DNA from: Streptomyces sp. NBC_00083
Lineage (GTDB): Bacteria > Actinomycetota > Actinomycetes > Streptomycetales > Streptomycetaceae
DNA length: 64,000 nucleotides
Reading direction: 5' to 3'
Assembly: GCF_026343295.1 (NCBI RefSeq)
Contig: NZ_JAPELY010000001.1
Span: 2,790,001 to 2,854,000 of the forward strand
The position numbers and the translations under genes are program-made. Shown piece by piece: positions 24,562 to 32,521 of this stretch (position 1 is the stretch's first letter; each line of letters opens with the position of its first letter). Below the pieces are notes generated by a model. That model did no database searches. It saw only the letters and a program-made list of their open reading frames with translations, and was not told the DNA's origin.

Positions 24562-24972
24562 TCACCTGCGCTGCGCGGGCGACCTGCGGGGCGGTAGGCC
24601 GTCGTCGACGAGGGCCTCCATGACGAGCCGGACACCGCGGGCCAGCCGGCCCAGCTGCTCCAGCTCCATCGCGTACATCCTGATGGTGTTCTCGATGACG
24701 GCCGGGGCCACGCCCAGGGTGGGCAGTTCGGCCCGGCTGGTCTGGAGCGCCACACGCACCGCGCGTATCTCGTGCTGCACCTGGATCTGGGCGTGCCGTG
24801 CGAGCAGCACATGGTGGCGTACGAGGGGGGAGTAGCCGGCGTAGCGGGCCGGCAGCAGGTCGCGCAGCCAGCGTGTGGCGGTGCGTTCCCAGTCACGGCT
24901 CCCGGGCGGTTTTACCTGACAGGGCCAGTCCGGGCTCAGCGTGGTGGTGGGGGCCGTAGGAGGCATGATCAT
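24562..24972 (-). CDS. Conserved-looking helical protein of unknown function (136 aa)
   Basis: The N-terminus is Pro/Thr-rich, then a mostly helical body follows (RTATRWLRDLLPARYAGYSPLVRHHVLLARHAQ...EIRAVRVALQ). The heptad-like second half contains IENTIRMYAMELEQLGRLARGVRLVMEAL. There is no signal peptide or membrane segment. A GGAAG site lies just before ATG 24972, with ATG 24966 the alternative. The region upstream is AT-rich and probably holds the promoter. I do not recognise a family. Confidence 0.7.
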   Translation of the reverse strand: MIMPPTAPTTTLSPDWPCQVKPPGSRDWERTATRWLRDLLPARYAGYSPLVRHHVLLARHAQIQVQHEIRAVRVALQTSRAELPTLGVAPAVIENTIRMYAMELEQLGRLARGVRLVMEALVDDGLPPRRSPAQRR

Positions 24973-25314
24973 CGCTTCCGGTGGGTGCCGACTCTGATCG
25001 AGAGGTGATGGGCGGCCCCGGCTCAGGGGTTAGCCGGGGCCGCCACGGGCGGGCCATCGGATCCGACTGCCTGGATCGGACATCCGGCGCGACGTGAGGA
25101 GGGGGGGCGTCACGCGGGATGTTCGTTCACAGAGGGACTGGGGGTCGCTCTTCTTGGCTCGGGGGGATCGATGTCCGCCTCGGCTCAGTAAACATATATA
25201 CCGTTGAGTAAACAAGGGTATGAAAAAATTCATGCGCTGTTCAGGTGTGAAGATCCTGAGGTCTGAGGGGGCGAATCCGGCTCTCGGGGAAGAATCGGAA
25301 GGCTGATGGCCCGG
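24973..25314. promoter_or_regulatory. Intergenic region with an AT-rich island (about 25185-25245)
   Basis: No gene is evident. In an otherwise very GC-rich window, the stretch around 25189-25235 contains TAAACATATATACC, a second GAGTAAACA and a run of six A residues (GAAAAAATT). On the minus strand a TATATA box lies upstream of the gene starting at 24972, consistent with a promoter. It also follows the stop of the RpiR gene and could be a terminator/promoter boundary. Exact elements are uncertain. Confidence 0.4.
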
Positions 25315-26232
25315 CTAGAGGAAGAAACCGTGTTTGTCGGCGGCCTGCTCGTACTCTTCGAGCCGCGCCTGCGTGCGCTCCGGGTCCGCGTCCGCCATCG
25401 CCTGCAGGATGGCCGCGGCGAGCACGCCCGGCGCCGCGTACGAGTCGAACACGAGGCGCGAGCCCGTGCCAGCGGTCAGCGCCACATCGGCTTCTTCGAC
25501 GAGCGGGCCGAGGGTGGTGTCCGTGACCAGGGCGATGCGCAGCCCGGCACTGCGGGCGGCCCGCAGTGCCGCCAGCGTCTCTTTGGCGTGCCGCGGCATG
25601 GCGAACGCCAGTACCCAGGTCCCGCCCGCCGACCGGGACTGCAGCAACGCGTCGTAGGCGACGCTGCCGCCGCGCGTCACCAGACGCACATCGGGGTGGA
25701 TGCGCCGGGCCGCGTACGCGAAGTATTCGGCGAGGGACACCGAGATCCGCAGGCCGAGGACGGTCAGCGGCACCGAGAGGGCCAGCTCGCGGCCGATCTC
25801 CAGGACCTGGTTGGTGTTGGCGACGAGGCGCCGCACGTTCTCCAGATTCTCGATCTCGGCGTCCACGGCCGCCTGGAGCTCGTTGTGCCGGCTCTCCTCA
25901 CGCCCCTCGGGTGTGCCGGCGACCGCGCTCAGGGCGATCGGCTGCAGCGCCTCGCGCAGGGCGGGATAGCCGCTGTAGCCGAGCGAGGAGGCGAAGCGCG
26001 TCACGGACGGCTGGCTCACCCCCACCCGTTCCGCGAGATCGGTGATCGAGAGGAAGGCCGCGTCGGTGAGGTGGTCGATGAGATACTGGGCGATGCGCCG
26101 CTGGCCGGGGGAGAGGCGACGGCCGTCGAACAGGGCGCGTACCCGGTCCGCCGGAACGCGCTCGTGGTCCGCGGACTGCCCGCTCGGCGTGATCGCAGCC
26201 GACTGGGCGCGTACCTGCTGCCCCGATGACAC
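25315..26232 (-). CDS. RpiR/MurR family transcriptional regulator
   Basis: This 305-residue protein has an N-terminal helix-turn-helix (about 30-105: LSPGQRRIAQYLI...LSITDLAERVGVSQPSVTRFASSLGYSGY). A SIS sugar-isomerase domain follows, recognisable from VLGLRISVSLAEYFAYAARRI, LAFAMPRHAKETLAALRAARSAGLRIALVTD and a closing helix. The family senses phosphosugars or similar metabolites and usually represses catabolic genes. No sugar-catabolism operon is adjacent, so its target is not visible here. It is transcribed away from the copper-associated genes. Confidence 0.9.
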   Translation of the reverse strand: MSSGQQVRAQSAAITPSGQSADHERVPADRVRALFDGRRLSPGQRRIAQYLIDHLTDAAFLSITDLAERVGVSQPSVTRFASSLGYSGYPALREALQPIALSAVAGTPEGREESRHNELQAAVDAEIENLENVRRLVANTNQVLEIGRELALSVPLTVLGLRISVSLAEYFAYAARRIHPDVRLVTRGGSVAYDALLQSRSAGGTWVLAFAMPRHAKETLAALRAARSAGLRIALVTDTTLGPLVEEADVALTAGTGSRLVFDSYAAPGVLAAAILQAMADADPERTQARLEEYEQAADKHGFFL

Positions 26233-26415
26233 CGGCGGGCCTCCTTCTCATGCCATGTGTGCTCAAAACATAGCTCACCCCTGCGCCGGACCGGCCCAAA
26301 TTCCTCCACTGACCTGGTTACTTCGGCCGAGCGCACAGCCCTGGCGGGGGTGTGGGCCGTGCCGCTCGGGAGGATCCTCCGATGGGACCACGCCGGGACG
26401 TGGGTCCCCAGCAGG

Positions 26416-26434
26416 TAAACCCGGTGGGGGTATG
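26416..26434 (+). promoter_or_regulatory. Possible CsoR-like copper operator
   Basis: TAAACCCGGTGGGGGTATGG is an imperfect palindrome (TAaACCC / GGGgGTaT) resembling the G-tract pseudo-palindromes bound by copper-sensing CsoR proteins in actinobacteria. It lies about 75 bp upstream of two genes with copper-type Met/His motifs. The match is by eye only. Confidence 0.35.
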
Positions 26435-26459
26435 GTCGGGCCGGAACGCGACAGTCGCA

Positions 26460-26499
26460 CGAGTGGCTACGAGCGGCGACGAGTGGCTACGAGTGGAGA
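26460..26499 (+). repeat. 10-bp tandem repeat, four units, in the leader of the small Met/His protein gene
   Basis: Units CGAGTGGCTA, CGAGCGGCGA, CGAGTGGCTA and CGAGTGGAGA abut each other, one per helical turn, and end 10 bp before the GTG start at 26510. The last unit merges into the GGAGAGGG ribosome site. Confidence 0.7.
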
Positions 26500-26509
26500 G
26501 GGCGGGGCA

Positions 26510-26986
26510 GTGAACCGGAGGCACACGGGCAGGACCGGGCTCTCCCGGCTGGCCGTGCTGTGTGCCGTCCTGTTCGGGCTGTTCTCCATGCACGGCGCAC
26601 CCGCGAGTGCGGCGGCCGGCTGTCACGGCGAGGCGGCCCTGCCGGCCCCCATGGCCGTGCCCCCGGACATGGGGCACGCACCCATGTCGGCGCCCACCGA
26701 CGGCACCGACGGCACCGCCGTCGCCGGCGTGTCCGCTGTCCGGGCCGGGCTTCCCGGACACCGTGTCGCGCCCGTCGCCGCGGGGGCGACCGGGGAACTG
26801 TGTGTGTCCACCCCGGCCCGCGAGCGGTTGCCGCTCGCCGCCACCGGTCTTCTCGCCCTCCTCGGACTGGTGGTCCTGGTGGGGCGGGGGCTCGCCGGGC
26901 CCCGCACCGCGCTCCGGGCGGCCCGGCGTGGACCGCCACTCGGCGGCAGAGGTCTGCTCCTCCAGGTGTGCGTCGCCCGGACGTGA
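26510..26986 (+). CDS. Small Met/His-containing membrane protein (DUF6153-like)
   Basis: This 158-residue protein has an N-terminal hydrophobic segment (LAVLCAVLFGLFSMHGAP), a lumenal part with CHGEAALPAPM, DMGHAPM and a Cys-Val-Ser region, and a second hydrophobic helix (LPLAATGLLALLGLVVLVG) followed by a basic tail. Its layout and its place beside a DUF305 gene fit the actinobacterial DUF6153 family. Met/His/Cys residues suggest copper binding. The GTG at 26510 is preceded by GGAGAGGG. The 86-bp gap to the DUF305 gene allows cotranscription. Confidence 0.65.
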   Translation: MNRRHTGRTGLSRLAVLCAVLFGLFSMHGAPASAAAGCHGEAALPAPMAVPPDMGHAPMSAPTDGTDGTAVAGVSAVRAGLPGHRVAPVAAGATGELCVSTPARERLPLAATGLLALLGLVVLVGRGLAGPRTALRAARRGPPLGGRGLLLQVCVART

Positions 26987-27072
26987 CACGGGCTTGTCCG
27001 GCCCGGCCCCGTGCCGGACCGGCTCTGCGTACCGTCCGTCCGCGCGCCCGAGGAGTGGCGCGCCCACCTGGA

Positions 27073-27888
27073 ATGAGCCTCACGATGTTCGCTTCCCACA
27101 CCGTGCCCCCCAGGCACGACGACGCCCCCACCGCCACCCGTGTCCCCGCCGTGCCCCTCGCCGCGGCCTCCCGCGGCTTCGGCCGCCGTAGCGCCCTCGC
27201 CGCCGTCGGCACCGTCGCCGCTCTCGCGCTGACCCTGTCGGCCTGCGGTTCCTCCGGCGGCTCCGGGTCCGGCGACTCCGCGACACCGGGTATGCACCAC
27301 GGCCCGGCCACCACATCGTCGTCCGGCGCCGGGGAAGGTGCCGGCCCGTTCAACGCCGCGGATGTGGCGTTCGCCCAGCAGATGATCCCGCACCACCAAC
27401 AGGCCCTGGAGATGGCACGGCTCGCCGAGGGGCGTGCGGCCGACGCGGAGGTCAAGGACCTGGCCACCGCGATCGAGAAGGCCCAGGACCCCGAGATCGA
27501 CACCATGAAGGGCTGGCTGAAGGCGTGGGGCAAGCCGCTCCCGTCGTCCCCCCACTCCTCGCCGTCCGCTTCGTCGTCGGCCTCGCCGTCGGCCTCGTCC
27601 TCGATGGGGGACATGCCGGGGATGAACCACGGCTCGGGCGCCGGGTCCGCCATGCCCGGCATGATGTCCGACCAGGACATGCGTGACCTCGCCGCCGCCA
27701 AGGGCAAGGACTTCGACCGGAAGTTCTCGCAGCTGATGATCGGCCATCACCAGGGCGCGGTCGCCATGGCCAAGGACGAGCAGAAGAACGGCGACAACGC
27801 GGATGCCAAGCGGCTCGCCGGCAACGTCATCGCCGCGCAGAACGCCGAGATCGAGCAGATGAACAAGATCGTCGCCCGCCTGAAGTAG
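27073..27888 (+). CDS. DUF305 family lipoprotein
   Basis: This is a ~271-residue precursor with an Arg-containing N-terminus, a hydrophobic stretch and a lipobox ending LSAC. The DUF305 domain is duplicated in pattern: DVAFAQQMIPHHQQALEMA, then later FSQLMIGHHQGAVAMAKDEQ. In the family the HH and Met residues are thought to bind copper. Between the halves is a Ser-rich linker with MGDMPGMNHGSG and MPGMM. The ATG at 27073 is used; ATG 27085 is an alternative because no strong ribosome site separates them. It likely acts in periplasmic-side copper handling together with the preceding gene. Confidence 0.88.
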   Translation: MSLTMFASHTVPPRHDDAPTATRVPAVPLAAASRGFGRRSALAAVGTVAALALTLSACGSSGGSGSGDSATPGMHHGPATTSSSGAGEGAGPFNAADVAFAQQMIPHHQQALEMARLAEGRAADAEVKDLATAIEKAQDPEIDTMKGWLKAWGKPLPSSPHSSPSASSSASPSASSSMGDMPGMNHGSGAGSAMPGMMSDQDMRDLAAAKGKDFDRKFSQLMIGHHQGAVAMAKDEQKNGDNADAKRLAGNVIAAQNAEIEQMNKIVARLK

Positions 27889-27955
27889 CGGACGGCGCGG
27901 ACGCGGGTGCCGCCCCTGGCCCCGGCGAGGGTCGGCACCCGCCCGCCCCCGGCTC

Positions 27956-28657
27956 CTAGTCGCCGTCCTCCGGCACAGGTGCCGTGGGGCGGCGGCGAGG
28001 GGGCGGGCTCAGGAGCAATGGCAGGTACACGTCGTCGACGATCTCGGTGATGAAGTCGTCCTCCACGGGCGCGCCGAACAGCAGGAACTGATTGCGCAGC
28101 AGGTCGGTCGCGACCGTGGCCCGACGCGACGTCAGCACCCACGGCTCCACCTCCCCCCGCTCGACGGCTCGTTCCAGCACGATCTGGACCGTCGAGGGCC
28201 GCACGGTGTGGATCCGCTGCCGGATCAGCTCGGCAAGTTCGGCGTCGCGGGTCATCTCCGCGAGCAGTCCGCGCATGATGCCGCCGAGCGGACTGGCCAT
28301 GTTGACCGCCATCTGCCGCAGCAGGACCAGGACGTCGCCGCGCAGTTCGCCGGTATCGGGGAGGTCGACCTCGGAGATCTTCCCCAACCGGCAGGCGTCG
28401 ACCACGAGTTGGGCCCGGCTCGGCCACCTGCGGTAGACCGCCGCCTTTCCCGTGCGGGCCCGGACCGCCACCCGCTCCATGGTGAGCGAGGCGTAACCCA
28501 CCTCGCCGAGCTCGTCCAAAGTCGCCAGCAGAATGGCGCTTTCCAGTTCCTCGCCGCGACGACGCGGGCCTTTGCGGTGGTCAAGGGGTGGTTCGGTGGC
28601 CGGTTCCGTGGCCGGTTCGGCACTGTTGGGCACCCCTGCCTCCCGTGTCTGTCGCAT
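27956..28657 (-). CDS. TetR family regulator, divergent from the first P450
   Basis: This 233-residue protein carries the TetR helix-turn-helix at about 45-90: AILLATLDELGEVGYASLTMERVAVRARTGKAAVYRRWPSR. A ligand domain follows that is close to the C-terminal type seen in TetR_C_33-like proteins (RGLLAEMTRDAELAELIRQR). It probably represses the divergent P450-ferredoxin operon and itself through the palindrome at 28705. The inducer is unknown. Confidence 0.88.
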   Translation of the reverse strand: MRQTREAGVPNSAEPATEPATEPPLDHRKGPRRRGEELESAILLATLDELGEVGYASLTMERVAVRARTGKAAVYRRWPSRAQLVVDACRLGKISEVDLPDTGELRGDVLVLLRQMAVNMASPLGGIMRGLLAEMTRDAELAELIRQRIHTVRPSTVQIVLERAVERGEVEPWVLTSRRATVATDLLRNQFLLFGAPVEDDFITEIVDDVYLPLLLSPPPRRRPTAPVPEDGD

Positions 28658-28704
28658 AGGGGCCGTTGCGTTCTTCCGGGTGGACAGCCTAGCCTCCAAC
28701 TTAG

Positions 28705-28719
28705 AGAACAGTCCGTTCT
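28705..28719. promoter_or_regulatory. Palindromic TetR operator candidate
   Basis: AGAAC-AGTCC-GTTCT has perfect 5-bp arms, extended outward by TTA/TAA. It lies in the 89-bp gap between the divergent TetR and P450 genes, 48 bp from one start and 28 bp from the other. Confidence 0.65.
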
Positions 28720-28746
28720 TTAACGTCTGAGGTTTCGAGGGTTTCG

Positions 28747-29979
28747 ATGACCGAGATGACAGAGAAAGCCACCACATTCCTCACGTCGCAGGAGGCACCG
28801 GCCTTCCCGGCGGACCGCACATGTCCCTACCAACTACCCACGGCCTACAGTCGGTTGAGGGACGAGCCGGATGCGCTGCGCCCGGTGACGCTCTACGACG
28901 GCCGCCGCGCCTGGGTGGTGACCAAGCACGAGGCGGCGCGGCGGTTACTCGCGGACCCCCGGCTGTCATCCGACCGCCTGCACGCCGACTTCCCCGCCAC
29001 CTCGCCACGCTTCAAGGCGTTCCGGCAGGGCAGCCCCGCGTTCATCGGGATGGATCCCCCCGAGCACGGGACGCGTCGCCGCATGACGATCAGCGAGTTC
29101 ACCGTGAAGCGCATCAAGGGCATGCGCCCGGACGTCGAACGCATCGTGCACGGCTTCATCGACGACATGCTCGCCGCGGGACCCACCGCCGATCTGGTCA
29201 GCCAGTTCGCCCTGCCCGTCCCGTCCATGGTGATCTGCCATATGCTCGGCGTCCCCTACGCCGACCACGAGTTCTTCCAGGACGCGAGCAAGCGCCTGGT
29301 GCAGGCGGTGGACGCCGACAGTGCCGTCGCCGCCCGGGACGACTTCGAGCGCTACCTGGACGGGCTGATCACCAAGCTGGAGTCCGAACCCGGGACCGGG
29401 CTCCTCGGCAAACTGGTCACCCACCAGCTGGCGGACGGCGAGATCGACCGCGCGGAGCTGATCTCCACCGCCCTGCTGCTGCTCGTCGCCGGTCATGAGA
29501 CCACGGCCTCGATGACCTCGCTCAGCGTCATCACCCTGCTCGAACACCCCGACCAGCACGCCGCCCTGCGCGCCGACCCGTCCCTCGTGCCCGGAGCGGT
29601 CGAGGAACTGCTGCGCGTCCTGGCCATCGCGGACATCGCGGGCGGCCGCATCGCCACCGCCGACATCGAGATCGACGGTCAGCTCATCCGGGCCGGTGAA
29701 GGAGTGATCGTCACCAACTCCATCGCCAACCGCGACAGTTCGGTGTTCGAGGACCCGGACCGTCTCGATCTGCACCGCTCGGCACGCCACCACCTCTCCT
29801 TCGGGTACGGGGTGCACCAGTGCCTGGGCCAGAACCTGGCCCGCCTCGAACTCGAAGTCATCCTCACCGTGTTGTTCGACCGCATTCCGACCCTGCGCCT
29901 GGCCGTCCCCGTGGAGCAGCTGACGCTGCGTCCGGGCACGACGATCCAGGGCGTCAACGAACTCCCGGTCACCTGGTGA
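28747..29979 (+). CDS. Cytochrome P450, CYP105-like
   Basis: This 410-residue bacterial class I P450 has an I-helix LLVAGHETTAS, a K-helix ExxR (EELLR), and the haem loop FGYGVHQCLGQNLAR with the proximal Cys359. Helix and haem-loop wording resembles CYP105 enzymes such as SuaC/Soy that oxidise xenobiotics or antibiotics. It needs electrons from a ferredoxin and reductase; the partner ferredoxin gene begins 20 bp downstream. Expression is probably induced by relief of the divergent TetR repressor. The substrate is unknown. Confidence 0.93.
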   Translation: MTEMTEKATTFLTSQEAPAFPADRTCPYQLPTAYSRLRDEPDALRPVTLYDGRRAWVVTKHEAARRLLADPRLSSDRLHADFPATSPRFKAFRQGSPAFIGMDPPEHGTRRRMTISEFTVKRIKGMRPDVERIVHGFIDDMLAAGPTADLVSQFALPVPSMVICHMLGVPYADHEFFQDASKRLVQAVDADSAVAARDDFERYLDGLITKLESEPGTGLLGKLVTHQLADGEIDRAELISTALLLLVAGHETTASMTSLSVITLLEHPDQHAALRADPSLVPGAVEELLRVLAIADIAGGRIATADIEIDGQLIRAGEGVIVTNSIANRDSSVFEDPDRLDLHRSARHHLSFGYGVHQCLGQNLARLELEVILTVLFDRIPTLRLAVPVEQLTLRPGTTIQGVNELPVTW

Positions 29980-29999
29980 CCGAGCGGAAAGGAGGACCC

Positions 30000-30191
30000 A
30001 TGCGGGTCTCAGCGGACCGGGACGTCTGTGTCGGCGCCGGCCTGTGCGCGCTGACCGCGCCCGACGTCTTCGACCAGGACGACGACGGCCTCGTCGACGT
30101 GGTCACCCCCGATCCCGGCCAGGCGCAGCAGGCCGCGGCCCGCCAGGCCGGCAACCTCTGTCCGTCGGGGGCGGTCCGCATCACCGAATGA
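30000..30191 (+). CDS. 3Fe-4S ferredoxin paired with the CYP105-like P450
   Basis: This 63-residue ferredoxin has Cys10-x5-Cys16 and a late CPSGAV Cys-Pro, the three-cysteine pattern of [3Fe-4S] P450 ferredoxins. Acidic residues surround the cluster. A near-perfect AAAGGAGG site precedes the ATG, and the gene is 20 bp after the P450. A hairpin terminator follows at 30211. Confidence 0.9.
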   Translation: MRVSADRDVCVGAGLCALTAPDVFDQDDDGLVDVVTPDPGQAQQAAARQAGNLCPSGAVRITE

Positions 30192-30210
30192 CGCGACCGT
30201 CCCGCGGCCC

Positions 30211-30255
30211 CACCGGACCGGCCCCCGCCTCATCAGGCGCGGGACCGGTCCGGTG
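30211..30255 (+). terminator. Long hairpin after the first P450-ferredoxin operon
   Basis: CACCGGACCGG (30211-30221) pairs exactly with CCGGTCCGGTG (30245-30255), and the inner bases extend the stem (GCCT/AGGC). It lies between the ferredoxin and the convergent second TetR gene. Confidence 0.75.
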
Positions 30256-30347
30256 CCGTACGCCCCCCCAGCGGCCCGGCCCGGCCATCTCCCGCGCCGC
30301 GCAAGCGCGTTGGCCGAAGGAGCGAGCACCTTGTCCGGAGCGCGGCG

Positions 30348-30947
30348 TCACAGCGGATCGGTCACGGAGGGCGCGGCCCACAGGTGGTCGAGGGCGTCGA
30401 CCACGAGGCGACAGACGGTGTCCGGATCCGCGCTCGCCAGCGGCTCGCGCGCGACGACGGTCCGCATGAGGCCGATGCCGAGCAGCCAGGCCATGGCCAG
30501 ATCCGCGCGCAGGGCCCCGTCCTTGGCCCCGGACAGCGCGGCAAGAGCGCTCTGGTACTGCTCGCCCAGCTCCCGCAGGGTCCCGGTCGCCTCGTCGCCG
30601 CGCCCTATCGACCGCAGGTAGACCTCCAGCGAGCGGTCCCCGGTCCCTGCCGCGCTGCTGGTCAGCATCGAACGCAGGGCCGTCTCGAAGAGCTCCTCCG
30701 GCGGTGTGGCGTGCAGCTGTTCCAGGCCACCCTGGGCGACGACCTCGGTGAGCAGGCCCTGTTTGGAACCGAAGTACCGGAAGAGCAAAGCCTGGTTGGC
30801 CCCGGCCCGCTCCGCGATGTCGCGGACCGTCGTCCCTTCGTAGCCGCGCTCCGCGAACAGGTCACGGGCGGCGTCGAGCAGCCGCCGCCGGGTGGCTCCG
30901 GCATCACGGCGGCGCTCTCCGGGGGGCGCATCGGGGGCTTGATCCAT
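30348..30947 (-). CDS. TetR family regulator, divergent from the second P450
   Basis: This 199-residue protein has a typical TetR DNA-binding part at about 15-65 (RRRLLDAARDLFAERGYEGTTVRDIAERAGANQALLFRYFGSK) and a helical ligand domain ending in TetR_C_17-like text (AMAWLLGIGLMRTVVAREPL). The 18-bp palindrome at 31027 in the divergent gap is its likely operator. It resembles regulators that control neighbouring oxidase genes. Confidence 0.9.
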   Translation of the reverse strand: MDQAPDAPPGERRRDAGATRRRLLDAARDLFAERGYEGTTVRDIAERAGANQALLFRYFGSKQGLLTEVVAQGGLEQLHATPPEELFETALRSMLTSSAAGTGDRSLEVYLRSIGRGDEATGTLRELGEQYQSALAALSGAKDGALRADLAMAWLLGIGLMRTVVAREPLASADPDTVCRLVVDALDHLWAAPSVTDPL

Positions 30948-31026
30948 GGGACGGATCCTCTCAGACGGCCCGTCAGGATAACGGCCACAATGCGCCGTTG
31001 ACCGCCCTCACGGGCAGGCCTACGGT

Positions 31027-31044
31027 TGTAAGCAGCTGCTTACA
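31027..31044. promoter_or_regulatory. Perfect 18-bp palindrome, TetR operator candidate
   Basis: TGTAAGCAGCTGCTTACA is fully self-complementary and ends 14 bp before the GTG of the second P450, overlapping its promoter/ribosome-binding region. It is the only such palindrome in the TetR-P450 gap. Confidence 0.8.
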
Positions 31045-31058
31045 TCTGGGAGGCCACA

Positions 31059-32249
31059 GTGACGACAGCCGATACCGCACCCCTCGCCTACCCCTTCAAC
31101 ACCTCCGACGGCATCCAACTCGCCGACGCCTATGAGCGCGTACGCGAACTGCCCGGCCTGTTACGGGTGCAGATGCCCTACGGCGAGTCCGCCTGGCTCG
31201 TCACCCGGTACGCGGACGCCCGGCTCGTCCTCGGCGACCAGCGGTTCAGCCGGGCCGAAGGGGCCCTCCACGACGAGCCCCGGCAGTCCGAAGGGCGTAC
31301 GAACAGCGGGATCCTCGGCATGGATCCGCCCGATCACACCCGGCTGCGTTCCCTGGTGGCGCGGGCGTTCACCGTCCGCCAGGCGGAGAAGCTCCGCCCG
31401 CAGGTGCGCGAACTCACCGCGAGCCTGCTCGACGACCTGGAAGCGGCGGGTCCGCCCGCCGACCTCGTGGACACCTACGCCCTTCCGCTGCCCGTGGCGG
31501 TCATCTGCCGACTGCTCGGCGTGCCCACCGAGGACCGCCCGCGCTTTCGGGTGTGGAGCGACGCGGCCCTGTCCACCAGCTCACTCACCGCCGCCGAGTT
31601 CGAGGCGAACCGCGAGGAACTGCGGGCCTACATGGGCGAGTTGATCGCCCTGCACCGCCAGGAACCGCGGGACGACCTGATGACCGCGCTCATCGAGGCC
31701 CGCGACGGCGGCGACCGCCTCTCCGAGCTGGAACTCGTCGACCTGTGCGTGGCCGTCCTGGTGGCGGGGCACGAGACCACCGCGTCCCAGATCCCCAACT
31801 TCACCCTCACCCTGCTCGAACACCCCGACCAGCTGGCCCGACTGCGCGCCAGGCCGGATCTCGTCGCCAACGCGGTGGAGGAGCTGCTGCGCTTCGTCCC
31901 CCTGGGCAGCGGGGCGAGCCAGCCCCGGTACGCCACCGAGGACGTCGAGGTGGGCGGCACCCTGGTGCGGGCCGGCACCCCGGTCCTGGTCGCGACCGGC
32001 GCCGCCAACCGGGACGCGCTGCGCTTCACCGCACCCGGCGTGCTCGACATCGCCCGCGAGGGCAATCAGCACCTCGGGTTCGGCCACGGCGTGCACCACT
32101 GCCTGGGCGCCCCGCTGGCCCGGCTGGAGCTCCAGGAGGCGCTGAGCGCGCTCATCATCCGCTTCCCCGGCCTCAAACTGGCGGGCGATGTGACCTGGAA
32201 GTCCGAGATGCTGGTGCGGGGACCGCGCGTCATGCCGGTCGCGTGGTGA
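31059..32249 (+). CDS. Cytochrome P450 (second, CYP105/107-like)
   Basis: This 396-residue class I P450 has an I-helix VLVAGHETTASQ, EELLR in the K-helix, and the haem loop FGHGVHHCLGAPLAR with Cys348. The GTG start follows CTGGGAGG. Four bases of the stop overlap the next ferredoxin start (GTGA). It forms a regulatory unit with the divergent TetR and the downstream ferredoxin, as in the neighbouring locus, but the two P450s are clearly different sequences. Substrate unknown. Confidence 0.93.
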   Translation: MTTADTAPLAYPFNTSDGIQLADAYERVRELPGLLRVQMPYGESAWLVTRYADARLVLGDQRFSRAEGALHDEPRQSEGRTNSGILGMDPPDHTRLRSLVARAFTVRQAEKLRPQVRELTASLLDDLEAAGPPADLVDTYALPLPVAVICRLLGVPTEDRPRFRVWSDAALSTSSLTAAEFEANREELRAYMGELIALHRQEPRDDLMTALIEARDGGDRLSELELVDLCVAVLVAGHETTASQIPNFTLTLLEHPDQLARLRARPDLVANAVEELLRFVPLGSGASQPRYATEDVEVGGTLVRAGTPVLVATGAANRDALRFTAPGVLDIAREGNQHLGFGHGVHHCLGAPLARLELQEALSALIIRFPGLKLAGDVTWKSEMLVRGPRVMPVAW

Positions 32250-32473
32250 GCGCCGTGACCTGGACCGTACGCGTGGATCCGCAGCTCTGCATGGCCTCGG
32301 GCATGTGTGCCGGCGCCGCACCCGACGTCTTCGCGCTGGACGGTGAGCACGCACGGGTGCTGCCCGACGGCATCGAGCCGGACGACCGGATCCTCGACGT
32401 CGCCGACGCCTGCCCCGCCCAGGCGATCACCGTGCACGAGGGCAGCGCGGTCATCGGCCCCCGCCGCGACTGA
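32246..32473 (+). CDS. 3Fe-4S ferredoxin paired with the second P450
   Basis: This 75-residue protein has Cys15-x5-Cys21 (LCMASGMC) and ADACPAQAI for the third ligand. The GTG at 32246 overlaps the P450 stop and is preferred for that coupling; GTG 32255 would also work. It delivers electrons to the P450. Confidence 0.88.
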   Translation: MSAVTWTVRVDPQLCMASGMCAGAAPDVFALDGEHARVLPDGIEPDDRILDVADACPAQAITVHEGSAVIGPRRD

Positions 32474-32521
32474 AACCCCGGCGGCCGGAGGCGACCGGAC
32501 GAGCGCCGGGGACGCGGGCGG

